A DNA stretch of 64,000 nucleotides, from assembly GCA_021648845.1 (NCBI GenBank), contig JAKJHY010000001.1, forward strand, positions 186,001 to 250,000, given 5' to 3'. Made by a program: the position numbers and the translations under genes. The stretch's first letter is position 1; every line of letters starts with the position of its first letter. Under the pieces are notes generated by a model that did no database searches, was not told the DNA's origin, and saw only the letters and a list, made by a program, of their open reading frames with translations. The DNA comes from Mycobacterium sp. MBM. GTDB taxonomy: Bacteria > Actinomycetota > Actinomycetes > Mycobacteriales > Mycobacteriaceae. This document shows, piece after piece, positions 42,762 through 51,678 of this stretch.

Positions 42762-43229
42762 GTGCCGCTCTACGCCGCTTACGGATCCAACATGCATCCG
42801 GAACAGATGCTGCAGCGAGCTCCGCATTCACCGATGGCGGGCACCGGCTGGCTGTACGGCTGGCGGCTGACCTTCGGCGGTGAGGACCTCAGCTGGGAAG
42901 GCGCGTTGGCGACCCTGGTCGAGGATCCGCTGTCCCGGGTGTTCGTCGTGCTCTACGACGTCACCCCCGAGGACGAGGAGAACCTGGACCGCTGGGAGGG
43001 GTCCGAGCTCGGCTTCCACAAGAAGATCCGCTGCCGGGTGGACCGGCTGACCTCGGACACCACCACCGACCCGGTGCTGGCCTGGCTGTACGTGGTCGAC
43101 GCCTGGGAGGGCGGAGTGCCCTCGGCACGCTATCTGGGCGTGATGGCCGACGCCGCGGAGATCGCCGGCGCACCCGCGGAATACGTGCACGATCTGCGCA
43201 TCCGCCCCGCCGGCAATGTCGGGCCGTAA
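42762..43229 (+). CDS. Gamma-glutamylcyclotransferase-like (AIG2-type) protein, Rv3304-like
   Basis: 155 residues from the GTG at 42762. Begins LYAAYGSNMHPEQM, where YGSNM is the substrate-loop signature of the GGCT/AIG2 fold, followed by GWLYGWRLTFGG and a probable catalytic acid in VTPEDEENLDRWEG. Members cleave gamma-glutamyl or related amide bonds by cyclisation; mycobacteria have no classical glutathione, so the substrate may be a gamma-glutamyl amine or peptide. Place and direction match Rv3304 next to lpdA. Confidence 0.8.
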   Translation: MPLYAAYGSNMHPEQMLQRAPHSPMAGTGWLYGWRLTFGGEDLSWEGALATLVEDPLSRVFVVLYDVTPEDEENLDRWEGSELGFHKKIRCRVDRLTSDTTTDPVLAWLYVVDAWEGGVPSARYLGVMADAAEIAGAPAEYVHDLRIRPAGNVGP

Positions 43230-43239
43230 CCCTTCTGAC

Positions 43240-43254
43240 GCGAGCGACCGTGTC
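43240..43254 (+). repeat. Inverted repeat, left copy flanking the DUF559 gene
   Basis: GCGAGCGACCGTGTC is the exact reverse complement of 44315-44329 on the far side of the DUF559 gene; similarity extends about 22 bp with a few mismatches. The left copy itself is followed by a small hairpin (CCGTGT-ctgt-ACACGG, 43248-43263). Confidence 0.7.
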
Positions 43255-43295
43255 TGTACACGGACACACCGCAGCACGCGACATTTTGTGGTCAC

Positions 43296-44258
43296 TCAGG
43301 CGGCCGCCCGGCACAGCTGCCGTTGCAGACGCGCCACCAACGCGCCCGGCCGGTAGCGCACGTCCTCGAAGAGGATCGGCACCGACACCCAGCCGGCGTC
43401 TTGAACGGCCGCCAGTCTGCGGCGATCTCGACGCATCTCCTCGGGCCCGCTGTGCCAGCTCACCCCTTCGTATTCCGCGGCCACACGCACATCCGGCCAC
43501 GCAAAGTCGAGTCGCCGCGAATCGCCGTTGCCGTCGATGATCGCGTACTGCAGTTCCGGCGGCGGCAATCCACCGTCGAGCATCACGAGCCGGGCTTCGC
43601 TCTCCATCGGCGACTCCGCTCTCGGGTCGGCAAGGGGAATCAGCTGCCGGACGGCGACGATCCCGCGCCGGCCGGCCTGCGCCATCGCAGCATCCCAGAG
43701 TTGCGGGCGGGCGCACCGGTTGCTGCGCAGCGCGGCATCGAGGGTGGCCAGCGCGCGACCCCGCGCCAGTGACCGGGCGACCTCCACCGCCGTCCACGCC
43801 GGCGCCGTCGCGGGCCTGCCCGCAACTTCGATGAGCGGTGCACCGTCGCGCCGGTGAACCACCAGACCGTCGGCGCTGCGCAGCCGGCACCGGGCTGGGC
43901 TGAGCACATGCAGCTCGGCCGGTTCCTCGGTGTCGAAACCGAAAGCCATCGCCGCCGTGGCGAGGCATACGGGAACCATGGTCCCGCATGACAAGTCGAG
44001 ACCTCTCAGCAGCATTCCTCGGTCCGGTTCCGCGCGGCAGTAGATGCCATGCCACAGCCTGGTCAATGATCCGCAGGCGATCGCGTACTCGAATCCGCGT
44101 CGGGTGACGTGCTGCAGGATCTGTCCACTGCTGGCAACGCCACCCTGCCGGTCGAAGAGTTCAGCGAGCGCATCGGGCACGCCCACGATCGTCGGCGACG
44201 CAGCTCCCTCGGCGACAGGGTGGCGAGCCGATCTGTGGATGGCGTCGCGATTGTGCAT
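43296..44258 (-). CDS. AbiEi-like N-terminus plus DUF559 (Vsr-like) endonuclease-domain protein
   Basis: 320 residues if started at the ATG at 44258; GTGs at 44186 or slightly later would begin just before the conserved VPDALAELFDRQGGVASSGQIL helix-turn-helix. The middle (LARGRALATLDAALRSN) is typical of the group. The C-terminal DUF559 region has ESPMESEARLVMLDGG (Glu), RRLDFAWPDVRVAAEYEG (PD-(D/E)xK-like core) and GWVSVPILFEDV. It resembles a fusion of an AbiEi-type antitoxin DNA-binding domain with a very-short-patch-repair-like nuclease fold, present in many copies in mycobacteria and without known function. It is flanked by 15-bp inverted repeats. Confidence 0.75.
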   Translation of the reverse strand: MHNRDAIHRSARHPVAEGAASPTIVGVPDALAELFDRQGGVASSGQILQHVTRRGFEYAIACGSLTRLWHGIYCRAEPDRGMLLRGLDLSCGTMVPVCLATAAMAFGFDTEEPAELHVLSPARCRLRSADGLVVHRRDGAPLIEVAGRPATAPAWTAVEVARSLARGRALATLDAALRSNRCARPQLWDAAMAQAGRRGIVAVRQLIPLADPRAESPMESEARLVMLDGGLPPPELQYAIIDGNGDSRRLDFAWPDVRVAAEYEGVSWHSGPEEMRRDRRRLAAVQDAGWVSVPILFEDVRYRPGALVARLQRQLCRAAA

Positions 44259-44314
44259 AACCGACGTCGGCGAGCGACCCCAAACTGTCCTGGATCACGG
44301 CGTGCCGGCGTACC

Positions 44315-44329
44315 GACACGGTCGCTCGC
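44315..44329 (-). repeat. Inverted repeat, right copy flanking the DUF559 gene
   Basis: GACACGGTCGCTCGC is the perfect reverse complement of 43240-43254. Its GGTCGCTCG part also pairs with CGAGCGACC at 44271-44279, so this end can form its own hairpin just before the amiA1 stop codon at 44333. Confidence 0.7.
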
Positions 44330-44332
44330 GAC

Positions 44333-45502
44333 TCAGAAACCGGCGGACTGCTCGATCAGGTTCACCATGGTGCGCACCCCGACCGCCAGCGCACGTTCGT
44401 CCAGGTCGAAGGTCGGCTGGTGCAGATCCAACTGTGGACCGTGCCCCGACCACACACCCAGGCGCGCCATCGCGCCGGGCACCTCCTCCAGGTACCAGGA
44501 GAAGTCCTCGCCACCCCCGGACTGGTGGGTATCGGCCAGCGCGCTCGGCCCGAGCGCCTCGATCGCGTGGGTGAGGATGCGGGTGGAGATTTCCTCGTTG
44601 ACGACCGGCGGTACACCCCGGCGGTAGTTCACGCTGTACTCCACGGCCAGCGGCGCCAGTAGCGACGAAACAATCTCGCCGACAAGCGATTCCAGCGTCA
44701 GCCAGGTTTCCCGACTGGCCGTCCGGATGGTTCCGGCCAGCGTGCCGGTCTGTGGAATCGCGTTGGCCGCGACACCGGCGTTGACCGCACCCCACACCAT
44801 CACGGTGCTCTTGCGCGGATCGATGCGTCGGGAGAGCACCCCGGGCACGCCGGTGATCAAGGTGCCCAGCGCGTACACCAGGTCGCCGGTGAGGTGCGGG
44901 CGCGATGTGTGCCCGCCCGGCGAATGCAGGGTGATCTCGATCGAGTCGGCGGCGGAGGTGATCGGGCCCAACCGCACCGCGACCTTGCCCACCTCCAACC
45001 GCGGATCGCAGTGCAACGCGAAGATGCGCGCCACGCCGGCCACCGCACCGGCCGCAACCGCGTCGATCGCGCCACCGGGCATGAGTTCCTCGGCCGGCTG
45101 GAAGATCAGCCGCACACCCACCGGCAGCTCGGGCGCCGAGGCCATCGCCAGCCCCGCCCCGAGCAGCACGCTGGTGTGCCCGTCGTGCCCACAGGCGTGG
45201 GCGACACCGGCAACGGTGGACGAGAACGGCAGACCGGTGCGTTCGGCCATCGGCAGCGCGTCCATATCGGCTCGCAGCGCGATCCGCGGACGATCCTCAG
45301 GGCCGAAGTCACAGGTCAGGCCCGTGCCGCCGGGCAGAACCTTCGGGTTCAGACCCGCGTCGGCCAGCCGGGTGGCCACGAACTCGGTGGTCGCGAACTC
45401 CTGGCGGCCGAGTTCGGGATGGGCGTGGATATGACGGCGCCATCCGATCAGCTCGTCGTGGTGGGCGGCCAGCCACGCCTCGGTGTGTTCGCGCAGCGTC
45501 AT
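44333..45502 (-). CDS. amiA1: M20-family amidohydrolase (Rv3305c-like)
   Basis: 389 residues. RRHIHAHPELGRQEFAT, RADMDALPM (metal Asp), HACGHDGHTS (metal His), FQPAEELMPGG (Glu pair) and LHSPGGHTSRPH, with a C-terminal SGGGEDFSWYLEEVPG. This is the M20D group of N-acyl amino acid, indole-acetyl amide and N-acetyl-diaminopimelate hydrolases that use two Zn or Mn ions. It overlaps the second M20 gene by 4 nt. The pair equals Rv3305c-Rv3306c. The amide substrate cannot be inferred. Confidence 0.88.
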   Translation of the reverse strand: MTLREHTEAWLAAHHDELIGWRRHIHAHPELGRQEFATTEFVATRLADAGLNPKVLPGGTGLTCDFGPEDRPRIALRADMDALPMAERTGLPFSSTVAGVAHACGHDGHTSVLLGAGLAMASAPELPVGVRLIFQPAEELMPGGAIDAVAAGAVAGVARIFALHCDPRLEVGKVAVRLGPITSAADSIEITLHSPGGHTSRPHLTGDLVYALGTLITGVPGVLSRRIDPRKSTVMVWGAVNAGVAANAIPQTGTLAGTIRTASRETWLTLESLVGEIVSSLLAPLAVEYSVNYRRGVPPVVNEEISTRILTHAIEALGPSALADTHQSGGGEDFSWYLEEVPGAMARLGVWSGHGPQLDLHQPTFDLDERALAVGVRTMVNLIEQSAGF

Positions 45503-46683
45503 GACGCCCTCCGCCGGGCCTGTGCCTGGATCACCCGGTCGCGTTCGGCACCGTTCTCGGCCAGCGCGACAACGGTGCGCGCCAGCATGATCGAACCGTC
45601 GATGACCGCTTTGTCCGCGCTGGGCCCGGCGGCCGCGGCGGCGAACTCCTGCTGATGCAGCGAGGCCCCGCCGGCATCGATGCCCACCACCGGGTGGATC
45701 CCCGGCAACAGCTGGGTGACATTGCCCATATCGGTACTGCCCAACGGCAAGGCCGCCTCCAATTCCACCGGCAGCGGGTGCCGGCCGTTGCGAACCATCT
45801 CCGCCCGGAACACCTCGGCCAGGAACGGGTCCGGAGACAGCGCGTCATAGGGTGGTGCGGTCTCGGCGACGGTGTGCTCACAGCCGGTCGCCACCGCCCC
45901 GGCGGCGAAGCAGCCGGCCATCCTGGCTTCCAGGGCGCGCAGCGATTCCATGTCAGTGGCCCGCATGGTGTAGCGCAACTCGGCGTGCGCGGGAATGACA
46001 TTGGTGGCCTGCCCGCCGTCGGTGACGATGCCGTGCATCATCTGGCCCGGGGCGAGCTGCTGACGCAACAGCCCCACGGCCACTTGCGCGACGGTGACGG
46101 CGTCGGCGGCGTTGACACCCAGATAGGGGGCCACCGCGGCATGTGATTCGCGGCCGGTGTAGTTGACCGCCACCTCGGAAAGCGCCAGCGAGCGGGCCGC
46201 CGCGATATCGGCGGGACCAGGGTGCAGCATCACCGACACGGCGATGTCGTCGAACGCTCCGGCGTTGAGCAACAACACCTTTCCCCCGCCGGCCTCCTCC
46301 GCGGGAGTTCCGATGAGCACGACCGTGAGATCCAGCTGGTCGGCCACCTCGGCGAGTGCCAGCGCGGTGCCCACCGCCGACGCCGCGATGATGTTGTGCC
46401 CGCAGGCGTGCCCGATCCCGGGCAGCGCATCGTATTCCGCGCAGATACCGATCACCAGCGAGCCGCTGCCGTACACGGCGCGAAACGCGGTGTCGAGATC
46501 GCCGGGAGCGTCCTGGATACCGAAACCGCGTTCGGCCACCAATGCCTTGGTCTTCGCGCAGCTGCGGTGCTCGGCGAACGCGAGTTCCGGTTCGGCGTGA
46601 ATATCGTGGGATAGCGCGACAAGGTCACCGCTGCGGCGGTTGACGGCGTCCTCGACGCTCGACGACGCGGTGACCGGGGACAT
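45499..46683 (-). CDS. amiB1: M20-family amidohydrolase (Rv3306c-like)
   Basis: 394 residues. [40 protein letters not shown] (metal Asp and His), [11 protein letters not shown] (Glu pair), [18 protein letters not shown] and [18 protein letters not shown] (late His). Resembles p-aminobenzoyl-glutamate hydrolase subunit and M20D amidases. First gene of the two-gene unit; its start is only 18 bp from the divergent deoD start, so their promoters overlap or are leaderless. Confidence 0.88.
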   Translation of the reverse strand: MSPVTASSSVEDAVNRRSGDLVALSHDIHAEPELAFAEHRSCAKTKALVAERGFGIQDAPGDLDTAFRAVYGSGSLVIGICAEYDALPGIGHACGHNIIAASAVGTALALAEVADQLDLTVVLIGTPAEEAGGGKVLLLNAGAFDDIAVSVMLHPGPADIAAARSLALSEVAVNYTGRESHAAVAPYLGVNAADAVTVAQVAVGLLRQQLAPGQMMHGIVTDGGQATNVIPAHAELRYTMRATDMESLRALEARMAGCFAAGAVATGCEHTVAETAPPYDALSPDPFLAEVFRAEMVRNGRHPLPVELEAALPLGSTDMGNVTQLLPGIHPVVGIDAGGASLHQQEFAAAAAGPSADKAVIDGSIMLARTVVALAENGAERDRVIQAQARRRAS

Positions 46684-46701
46684 CCTGGCAGTATCTCACT
46701 C

Positions 46702-47496
46702 GTGTCAGATCCACAGTCGGCCGCCAATGCCGCCGCCACCGCGATCAGGGAACGGACCGGTGTGCCGGCCCACGATGTGGCCGTGGTGCTCGGCTCGGGG
46801 TGGGCCCCCGCGCTGGAGGCGCTGGGTACGCCGACGGCCTCGGTACCGATGGCCGACCTGCCGGGCTTCACCCCGCCCACCGCGGCCGGACACGGCGGTC
46901 AGGTGCATTCGGTGCTGATCGGCGCGCGCCGGGCGCTGGTGCTCGTCGGGCGCATTCACGCCTATGAGGGCCACGACCTGCGACATGTGGTGCATCCGGT
47001 GCGCACCGCCTGCGCGGCGGGTGCCGACACCGTCATCCTCACCAACGCCGCCGGCGGGCTGCGCCCCGAGTACGGGGTGTGCCAGCCGGTGCTGATCAGC
47101 GATCACCTGAACCTGACGGCCCGTTCCCCGTTGGTCGGGGCGCAGTTCGTGGACCTGGTCGACGCCTACTCCCCTCGGCTGCGCACGATCGCCCGCTCGA
47201 TCGACGCCACGCTGCCCGAGGGCGTCTACGCCGGGCTGCCGGGCCCGCACTACGAGACGCCCGCGGAGATCCGGATGCTGCGCACCCTGGGCGCTGACCT
47301 GGTCGGCATGTCGACGGTGCACGAGACGATCGCCGCTCGCGCCGCGGGTGCCGAGGTGCTGGGTGTGTCGTTGGTGACGAATCTGGCGGCCGGGATGACC
47401 GGCCTGCCGCTCAGCCACGACGAGGTGCTCGACGCCGGCCGGCAGGCCGCGACGCGGATGGGTGACCTGCTGGCAGCGGTGATCGCGGCGCTGTGA
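46702..47496 (+). CDS. deoD: Purine nucleoside phosphorylase
   Basis: 264 residues, trimeric PNP class. [14 protein letters not shown] (phosphate loop), [63 protein letters not shown] (base-pocket Glu), [13 protein letters not shown] and [10 protein letters not shown] (Asn). It releases hypoxanthine or guanine and ribose 1-phosphate from nucleosides. GTG start with no Shine-Dalgarno and a TATC-type box close by, so leaderless expression is likely. With pmmB, upp, add, deoA and cdd it forms a purine/pyrimidine salvage region. Confidence 0.94.
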   Translation: MSDPQSAANAAATAIRERTGVPAHDVAVVLGSGWAPALEALGTPTASVPMADLPGFTPPTAAGHGGQVHSVLIGARRALVLVGRIHAYEGHDLRHVVHPVRTACAAGADTVILTNAAGGLRPEYGVCQPVLISDHLNLTARSPLVGAQFVDLVDAYSPRLRTIARSIDATLPEGVYAGLPGPHYETPAEIRMLRTLGADLVGMSTVHETIAARAAGAEVLGVSLVTNLAAGMTGLPLSHDEVLDAGRQAATRMGDLLAAVIAAL

Positions 47497-47497
47497 G

Positions 47498-48043
47498 CTA
47501 TTCGGTCAGATAGCGCTGCAGGGTCGGCCCGATCCAGTCGACTACCTCACCGCGGGTCATCTCCGCCAACGGACCGAACGCCAGCACGTAGCGGCACAGG
47601 GCCATCCCGAGCACCTGCGAGGCGGCCAGACTCGCCCGCAGGGGGGCTTGCCGTGAATCGCCGAGCGCCTTGCCGATGACCGGCGCGAGTTGGGCGGCGA
47701 AGATGGTGCGCATCCGTTCGGCCACGGCGTCGTTGGTCACACCGGCGCGAAGCAGGATGAGTAGCGCCTCGTCGCGTTCCCACCGTTGCACGAAATGTTC
47801 GGCCAGCGCGGCGCCGAGTTGCTCGACGGGCACCACCGACAGGTCGGGCAGTTCGAGATCGAATTCGGCGGCGGCGGCGAACAGGCCTTCTTTGTTGCCG
47901 AAGTAGCGCATCACCATGGCCGGATCGATGCCGGCGTCGGCCGCGATGGCGCGGATGGTGGCGCGCTCGTAACCCTCCGCGGCGAAGCGCTCCCGCGCCG
48001 CGGCCAGGATTGCCGCCTTGGTCTCGGTGCCGGGACGCCGCAT
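47498..48043 (-). CDS. TetR-family repressor
   Basis: 181 residues. N-terminal helix-turn-helix: KAAILAAARERFAAEGYERATIRAIAADAGIDPAMVMRYFGNKEGLFAAAAEF. The C-terminal ligand domain (about 65-180) is not recognisable to a subfamily. It is divergent from the FAD monooxygenase gene across 97 bp that contain a strong palindrome and extra half-sites, the layout of a local repressor of that enzyme. Confidence 0.87.
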   Translation of the reverse strand: MRRPGTETKAAILAAARERFAAEGYERATIRAIAADAGIDPAMVMRYFGNKEGLFAAAAEFDLELPDLSVVPVEQLGAALAEHFVQRWERDEALLILLRAGVTNDAVAERMRTIFAAQLAPVIGKALGDSRQAPLRASLAASQVLGMALCRYVLAFGPLAEMTRGEVVDWIGPTLQRYLTE

Positions 48044-48097
48044 ATCAACGATCGTAGGCCAACACCCGTTGACTTACCGCATCCGCACCCCTAACGT

Positions 48098-48115
48098 GGT
48101 CAACACATGTTGACC
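48098..48115. promoter_or_regulatory. 18-bp palindromic operator between tetR and the FAD monooxygenase gene
   Basis: GGTCAACA-CA-TGTTGACC, arms of 8 bp matching perfectly. Partial copies flank it: CCAACACCCGTTGAC (48059-48073) and TTGTTGACC (48121-48129). The cluster ends 11 nt before the monooxygenase ATG, so a bound TetR would block its promoter or ribosome site. Confidence 0.7.
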
Positions 48116-48140
48116 AACGCTTGTTGACCTAGGAGGAGAG

Positions 48141-49286
48141 ATGACCACCGAAGAGACGGACGTCCTGGTGGTGGGCGCCGGGCCGGTCGGCCTGACCGCC
48201 GCGATCGTGCTCACCCAGCGGGGACACGCGGTGACGGTGCTCGACAGCCAGACCGAAGGTGCCAACACCTCACGCGCGGCGGTGGTGCACTCGCGCACGC
48301 TGGAACTGCTCGAGCCCTACGGCGTGACACCCGAACTGGTCGCCCGGGGCGTCCACATCCCGACCTTCGCCATCCGCGACCGCGATGACCTGCTGATGTC
48401 CATCCCGTTCGACACACTGCCGACGCCCTACCCGTACACCCTGATGATCTCGCAGGCCGAAACCGAATCCCTGCTCCTGAAACGCCTGCACGACCTCGGC
48501 GGACGGGTGACCCGTCCGGCCACGGTGAGCGCCGTCGACCAGGGACCCGACGGTGTTACCGCAACGCTGCGCGACGGTCAGCGCCTACCTGCCCGCTACC
48601 TGATCGGCGCGGACGGCGTGCGCAGCACGATCCGCGAACAGATCGGAAGCGCCTTCACCGGCAGCACCTACGCCGAGTCCTTCGTACTGGCCGACGTGCG
48701 GCTGTCCGGCGGCGTCCCGGTCGACGAGGTGATTCTCTATTTCGCCCCGGCCGGCCTCATGGTCCTCGCTCCGTTGCCGGATGACCGCTACCGCATCGTG
48801 GCCACCGTCGACGACGCCCCAGAGGTGCCCGATGGCGCCTTCGTGCAGCGGTTGCTCGATGAGCGCGGACCGCGATCCCGCTCGGCCGTGGTGCACGACG
48901 TGCAGTGGGGCTCTCGGTTCCGGGTACATCACCGCGTCGCCGACAGCTTTCGCGCCGGGCGGATCTTGCTCGCCGGCGACGCCGCGCATGTCCATTCTCC
49001 GGCCGGCGGACAAGGCATGAATCTCGGCATCGAGGACGCCGTGACGGCCGCCGAGTGCGTGTCCCGTGCGCTGCTCGGTGACGGGCGCACAGCGCTGGCG
49101 GGCTACGACACCCAGCGCCGCCAGACCGCCGAGCGCGTGGTGCGGCTGGCCGATCGACTCACCGGGCTGGCCACGCTGTCCGCCCGCGGACGCCCGCTGC
49201 GCAACGCGGCGCTGCGGGTGGTCGGCACGGTGCCGGCACTGCGCCGCCGCCTCGCGCTGCAGCTGTCCGGACTGGACCGGCGATGA
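48141..49286 (+). CDS. FAD-dependent aromatic-type monooxygenase
   Basis: 381 residues. Rossmann motif TDVLVVGAGPVGLTAAIVLTQRG, the DG motif YLIGADGVRSTIRE and the GD motif ILLAGDAAHVHSPAGGQGMNLG place it in the group A flavin monooxygenases (p-hydroxybenzoate hydroxylase type, including antibiotic-modifying enzymes of the TetX/RIFMO type). It hydroxylates a ring using NAD(P)H and O2. Strong AGGAGGAG Shine-Dalgarno. Lacks the C-terminal thioredoxin-like extension of phenol hydroxylases. TetR control next door suggests induction by its substrate or a related toxic compound. Confidence 0.88.
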   Translation: MTTEETDVLVVGAGPVGLTAAIVLTQRGHAVTVLDSQTEGANTSRAAVVHSRTLELLEPYGVTPELVARGVHIPTFAIRDRDDLLMSIPFDTLPTPYPYTLMISQAETESLLLKRLHDLGGRVTRPATVSAVDQGPDGVTATLRDGQRLPARYLIGADGVRSTIREQIGSAFTGSTYAESFVLADVRLSGGVPVDEVILYFAPAGLMVLAPLPDDRYRIVATVDDAPEVPDGAFVQRLLDERGPRSRSAVVHDVQWGSRFRVHHRVADSFRAGRILLAGDAAHVHSPAGGQGMNLGIEDAVTAAECVSRALLGDGRTALAGYDTQRRQTAERVVRLADRLTGLATLSARGRPLRNAALRVVGTVPALRRRLALQLSGLDRR

Positions 49287-50074
49287 AGATCGTCGATGAG
49301 GAGCACGCGGTGCCGGTCACGCTCACCGCGCCCAACCACTCCGGATACCTGCTGATCGCTGCGGAGATAGGCCGGTGGGCCGGGCCTTTCCCGTGGCCGA
49401 GTCGATCGCGCCGGCAGCTGCTCGCACGCGCGGCCGAGTGGTGCACAGAACTCACGCACCGCGACGACGTGCTGGAGGCGGTCGCATTCGGCGGCGCACT
49501 CCGACCGCCCGGGGCGGGCGCCGCGCTGCTGGCGCGCGCCGGTGCCCGCCCGGCCCGACACGACCTCGTGGTCCTGATCCGGACCGCCGATATCGACGCC
49601 GTCGACGCGGTACGCACCGACGCCACCGTCCGCGCCCTGGGCGCCGACATCGAACGCATCGCCCGGTACGGCTACCGCGTCGGCGCCGGTAACGCGGCCC
49701 GTATCGCCGACGTCGACCACGGCCGCAATCACTGGTTCTTGTTCAACTACTTTCACTGCGAGGACGCCGGGACCGTAGTCGAGGTGTGGAGGTACACGGC
49801 CGGCTGGTTCCAGCGGCGTACCGCGCTGCCGAACTCGACCCTGCTGCGGCCGCTGCCCGGCGAACCCGAGGACTACCGCGTCATCAACCATGCCAGCTGG
49901 CCGCGGCTGCGCGACTTTCTGCCGGCGCTGCTGTTGCACCCCGAGTTCCGGTCGTTCGTGCTCGCCAACTTCGCGGCCAACGGCGTGGCCGCGCAGCCGA
50001 TCATCTACCGGCGCCGGGGCCCGCGTGATCGACTCACACGCCGAGGGCGGCGCGGGGGCGGAGCCGCTCGCTGA
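49283..50074 (+). CDS. Conserved hypothetical protein coupled to the FAD monooxygenase
   Basis: 263 residues; I do not recognise a family. No signal peptide or membrane segment. An Arg/Ala-rich first half contains LVVLIRTADIDAVDAVRTDA, and the second half is Trp/Phe-rich (HWFLFNYFHCEDAGTVVEVWRYTAGWF, quoted here only as a composition note in short: HWFLFNYFHC). The ATG overlaps the monooxygenase stop (ATGA), so the two are co-translated and probably function together. The basic C-terminal tail overlaps the convergent transporter gene by 41 nt and may not be conserved. Confidence 0.55.
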   Translation: MKIVDEEHAVPVTLTAPNHSGYLLIAAEIGRWAGPFPWPSRSRRQLLARAAEWCTELTHRDDVLEAVAFGGALRPPGAGAALLARAGARPARHDLVVLIRTADIDAVDAVRTDATVRALGADIERIARYGYRVGAGNAARIADVDHGRNHWFLFNYFHCEDAGTVVEVWRYTAGWFQRRTALPNSTLLRPLPGEPEDYRVINHASWPRLRDFLPALLLHPEFRSFVLANFAANGVAAQPIIYRRRGPRDRLTRRGRRGGGAAR

Positions 50075-51128
50075 GCCACGCGATCGCCCTGGCCATCAAC
50101 GGCGCGGCGAACAACATCATCAGGATGCGCACCACCTGCGCGGCGATGATGAAGGTGACGTTGGAACCGGTCTCGACCGCGGTGGCCAGCACCGCATACA
50201 CCCCGCCCGGGCTGGTGGCCAGATACCCCTCCAGCGGGCTCAGGCCGGCGAGCTGGGCCAGCAGCGCTCCGAGTCCGGCGGTGGCCACGGTCAGCACCAC
50301 GATCAGCGCCACCGCCGCAGGCAGCGTGCGACCGACGGCGCGTAGCGAATCACGGGTGAACGCCACGCCGGCCTGCCATCCGATCACCAGATAGCCGATC
50401 TGGACCAGCACGAACGGCACGCTCACATCCAACGGAGTTGCGCTCAGTTGCAGTACCACCGTCAATGCCAGTGGCCCGAGCAGGCCGGCCCCGGGCAACC
50501 GGATCAGCTTGGCGGCGGTGCCCCCGACCAGCGCCAGGCCCGCGATCACCAACACGTTGAGATACCACGGGGCCGTGGCGAGGTGGTCTGCCGGCATGCC
50601 GTGGTGGGTCCGCTCGGCGCGATAGATCAGGGTGACGGCGACCGGCATGGACGCCGTCACCAGCGCCACCCGCAGGTACTGCACGACGGCAACCACGCGG
50701 TCATCGGCACCGAGTTCGCGGGCGATGGCCACCAGCCCGGAGGCCCCGCCGGCCACCATCGCCAGTGACCCGGTCAGCGGGCTGATATCGCGGCGCAGCC
50801 CCAGCAGGATCCCGAACAGCACGCTGACCAGCAGCGTCGCCAGCGCAACGCCGAGCACGAGCAGCCAGTGCGGCCTGAGCGCACCGACGGCGTCCCGCGA
50901 GACCATGGTGCCGATGTACACGCCGAGCACCCCTTGGGCGGCGATGCCCATCCTTCGCGGAACCGCCGCGGGGGCCAGGTTCGACAGCGCGAGCACGATG
51001 CCCACCACCAGGGCGGCGAACAACCCGGCCGAGGGCACGCCGAGCGCGGTGAGCGCGACCGTGGCCGCCACGCTGACCACCGCCAGCAGCATCCATCTCG
51101 CCGCCCCGCGCCACATCCGCCTCACCAC
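50034..51128 (-). CDS. AbrB-type membrane protein (putative regulator/transporter, AbrB duplication family)
   Basis: 364 residues with about ten hydrophobic helices in two similar halves, each carrying the family pattern of a helix break: GVLGVYIGTMVSRD in the first and GYLVIGWQAGVAFTRD in the second, then SPGGVYAVLATAVETGSNVTFIIAAQVVRIL. This is the ammonia-monooxygenase/AbrB membrane family, whose members are suspected transporters. It is divergent from a MarR regulator across 88 bp holding two small palindromes, so regulated efflux or uptake is likely. Substrate unknown. Confidence 0.82.
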   Translation of the reverse strand: MVRRMWRGAARWMLLAVVSVAATVALTALGVPSAGLFAALVVGIVLALSNLAPAAVPRRMGIAAQGVLGVYIGTMVSRDAVGALRPHWLLVLGVALATLLVSVLFGILLGLRRDISPLTGSLAMVAGGASGLVAIARELGADDRVVAVVQYLRVALVTASMPVAVTLIYRAERTHHGMPADHLATAPWYLNVLVIAGLALVGGTAAKLIRLPGAGLLGPLALTVVLQLSATPLDVSVPFVLVQIGYLVIGWQAGVAFTRDSLRAVGRTLPAAVALIVVLTVATAGLGALLAQLAGLSPLEGYLATSPGGVYAVLATAVETGSNVTFIIAAQVVRILMMLFAAPLMARAIAWLSERLRPRAALGV

Positions 51129-51144
51129 CCGCTCCTCTCAATAG

Positions 51145-51193
51145 CAAGTATGCCCTTGTCTTTATCACGCAACAAACTGGCACTTTCGAAAGT
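51145..51193. promoter_or_regulatory. Palindromes in the abrB-type/marR divergent promoter
   Basis: ACTTTCGAAAGT (51182-51193) is a perfect 12-bp palindrome and CAAG-N6-CTTG (51145-51158) a second symmetric site, both in the A/T-rich 88-bp gap between the divergent starts at 51128 and 51217. MarR dimers bind sites of this size, so one or both are probably its operator. Confidence 0.5.
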
Positions 51194-51216
51194 ATTGATG
51201 AGGTATAACTTGTTTT

Positions 51217-51678
51217 ATGGCTCGGCCCGCATCGCAGCAGGACACCTCCACAGCAACCCAATTGCGGGAGTCGGTGATGGCGGTCGCCCGCCAGCTGCGC
51301 CGCCACCGGCCCGACCACGGCCTCACCCAGAGCCAGATACAGGTGCTCGCGGAGGTGACCCGCACCGGAGCCTCCACCCCCGCCGAACTCGCCGCGCGGA
51401 TGCACGTGCGCGTGCAGTCCCTCACCGACAGCATCAACGGGCTGTCCGCCGCCGGACTGGTGTCCCGCCGCGCCGATGCCGCCGACCGCCGCCGCCAGCT
51501 CGTCGAACTCACCGAGCAGGGAGCGGCCCTGCTGGCCGCCGACCGTGCCGAACGCGACGCCTGGCTGGACGCCGCCATGCGGCAGAACCTGACCGAGCTC
51601 GAGTTCGGACTGCTGCTGCTGGTGGCACCGGTGCTGCGCAAGCTGGCCGATGCCGAAGCGGGCACAATCGGGGCATGA
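51217..51678 (+). CDS. MarR-family transcriptional regulator
   Basis: 153 residues. Winged helix TQSQIQVLAEVTRTG, STPAELAARMHVRVQSLTDSINGLSAAGLVSRR and the wing ADAADRRRQLVELTEQG are typical of MarR. N- and C-terminal helices form the dimer interface. ATG 38-fold downstream is not claimed; the ATG at 51217 follows an A/T-rich leader with no clear Shine-Dalgarno. It is divergent from the AbrB-type transporter and overlaps pmmB by ATGA. Regulation of the transporter by a small aromatic or anionic ligand is the usual theme. Confidence 0.9.
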   Translation: MARPASQQDTSTATQLRESVMAVARQLRRHRPDHGLTQSQIQVLAEVTRTGASTPAELAARMHVRVQSLTDSINGLSAAGLVSRRADAADRRRQLVELTEQGAALLAADRAERDAWLDAAMRQNLTELEFGLLLLVAPVLRKLADAEAGTIGA

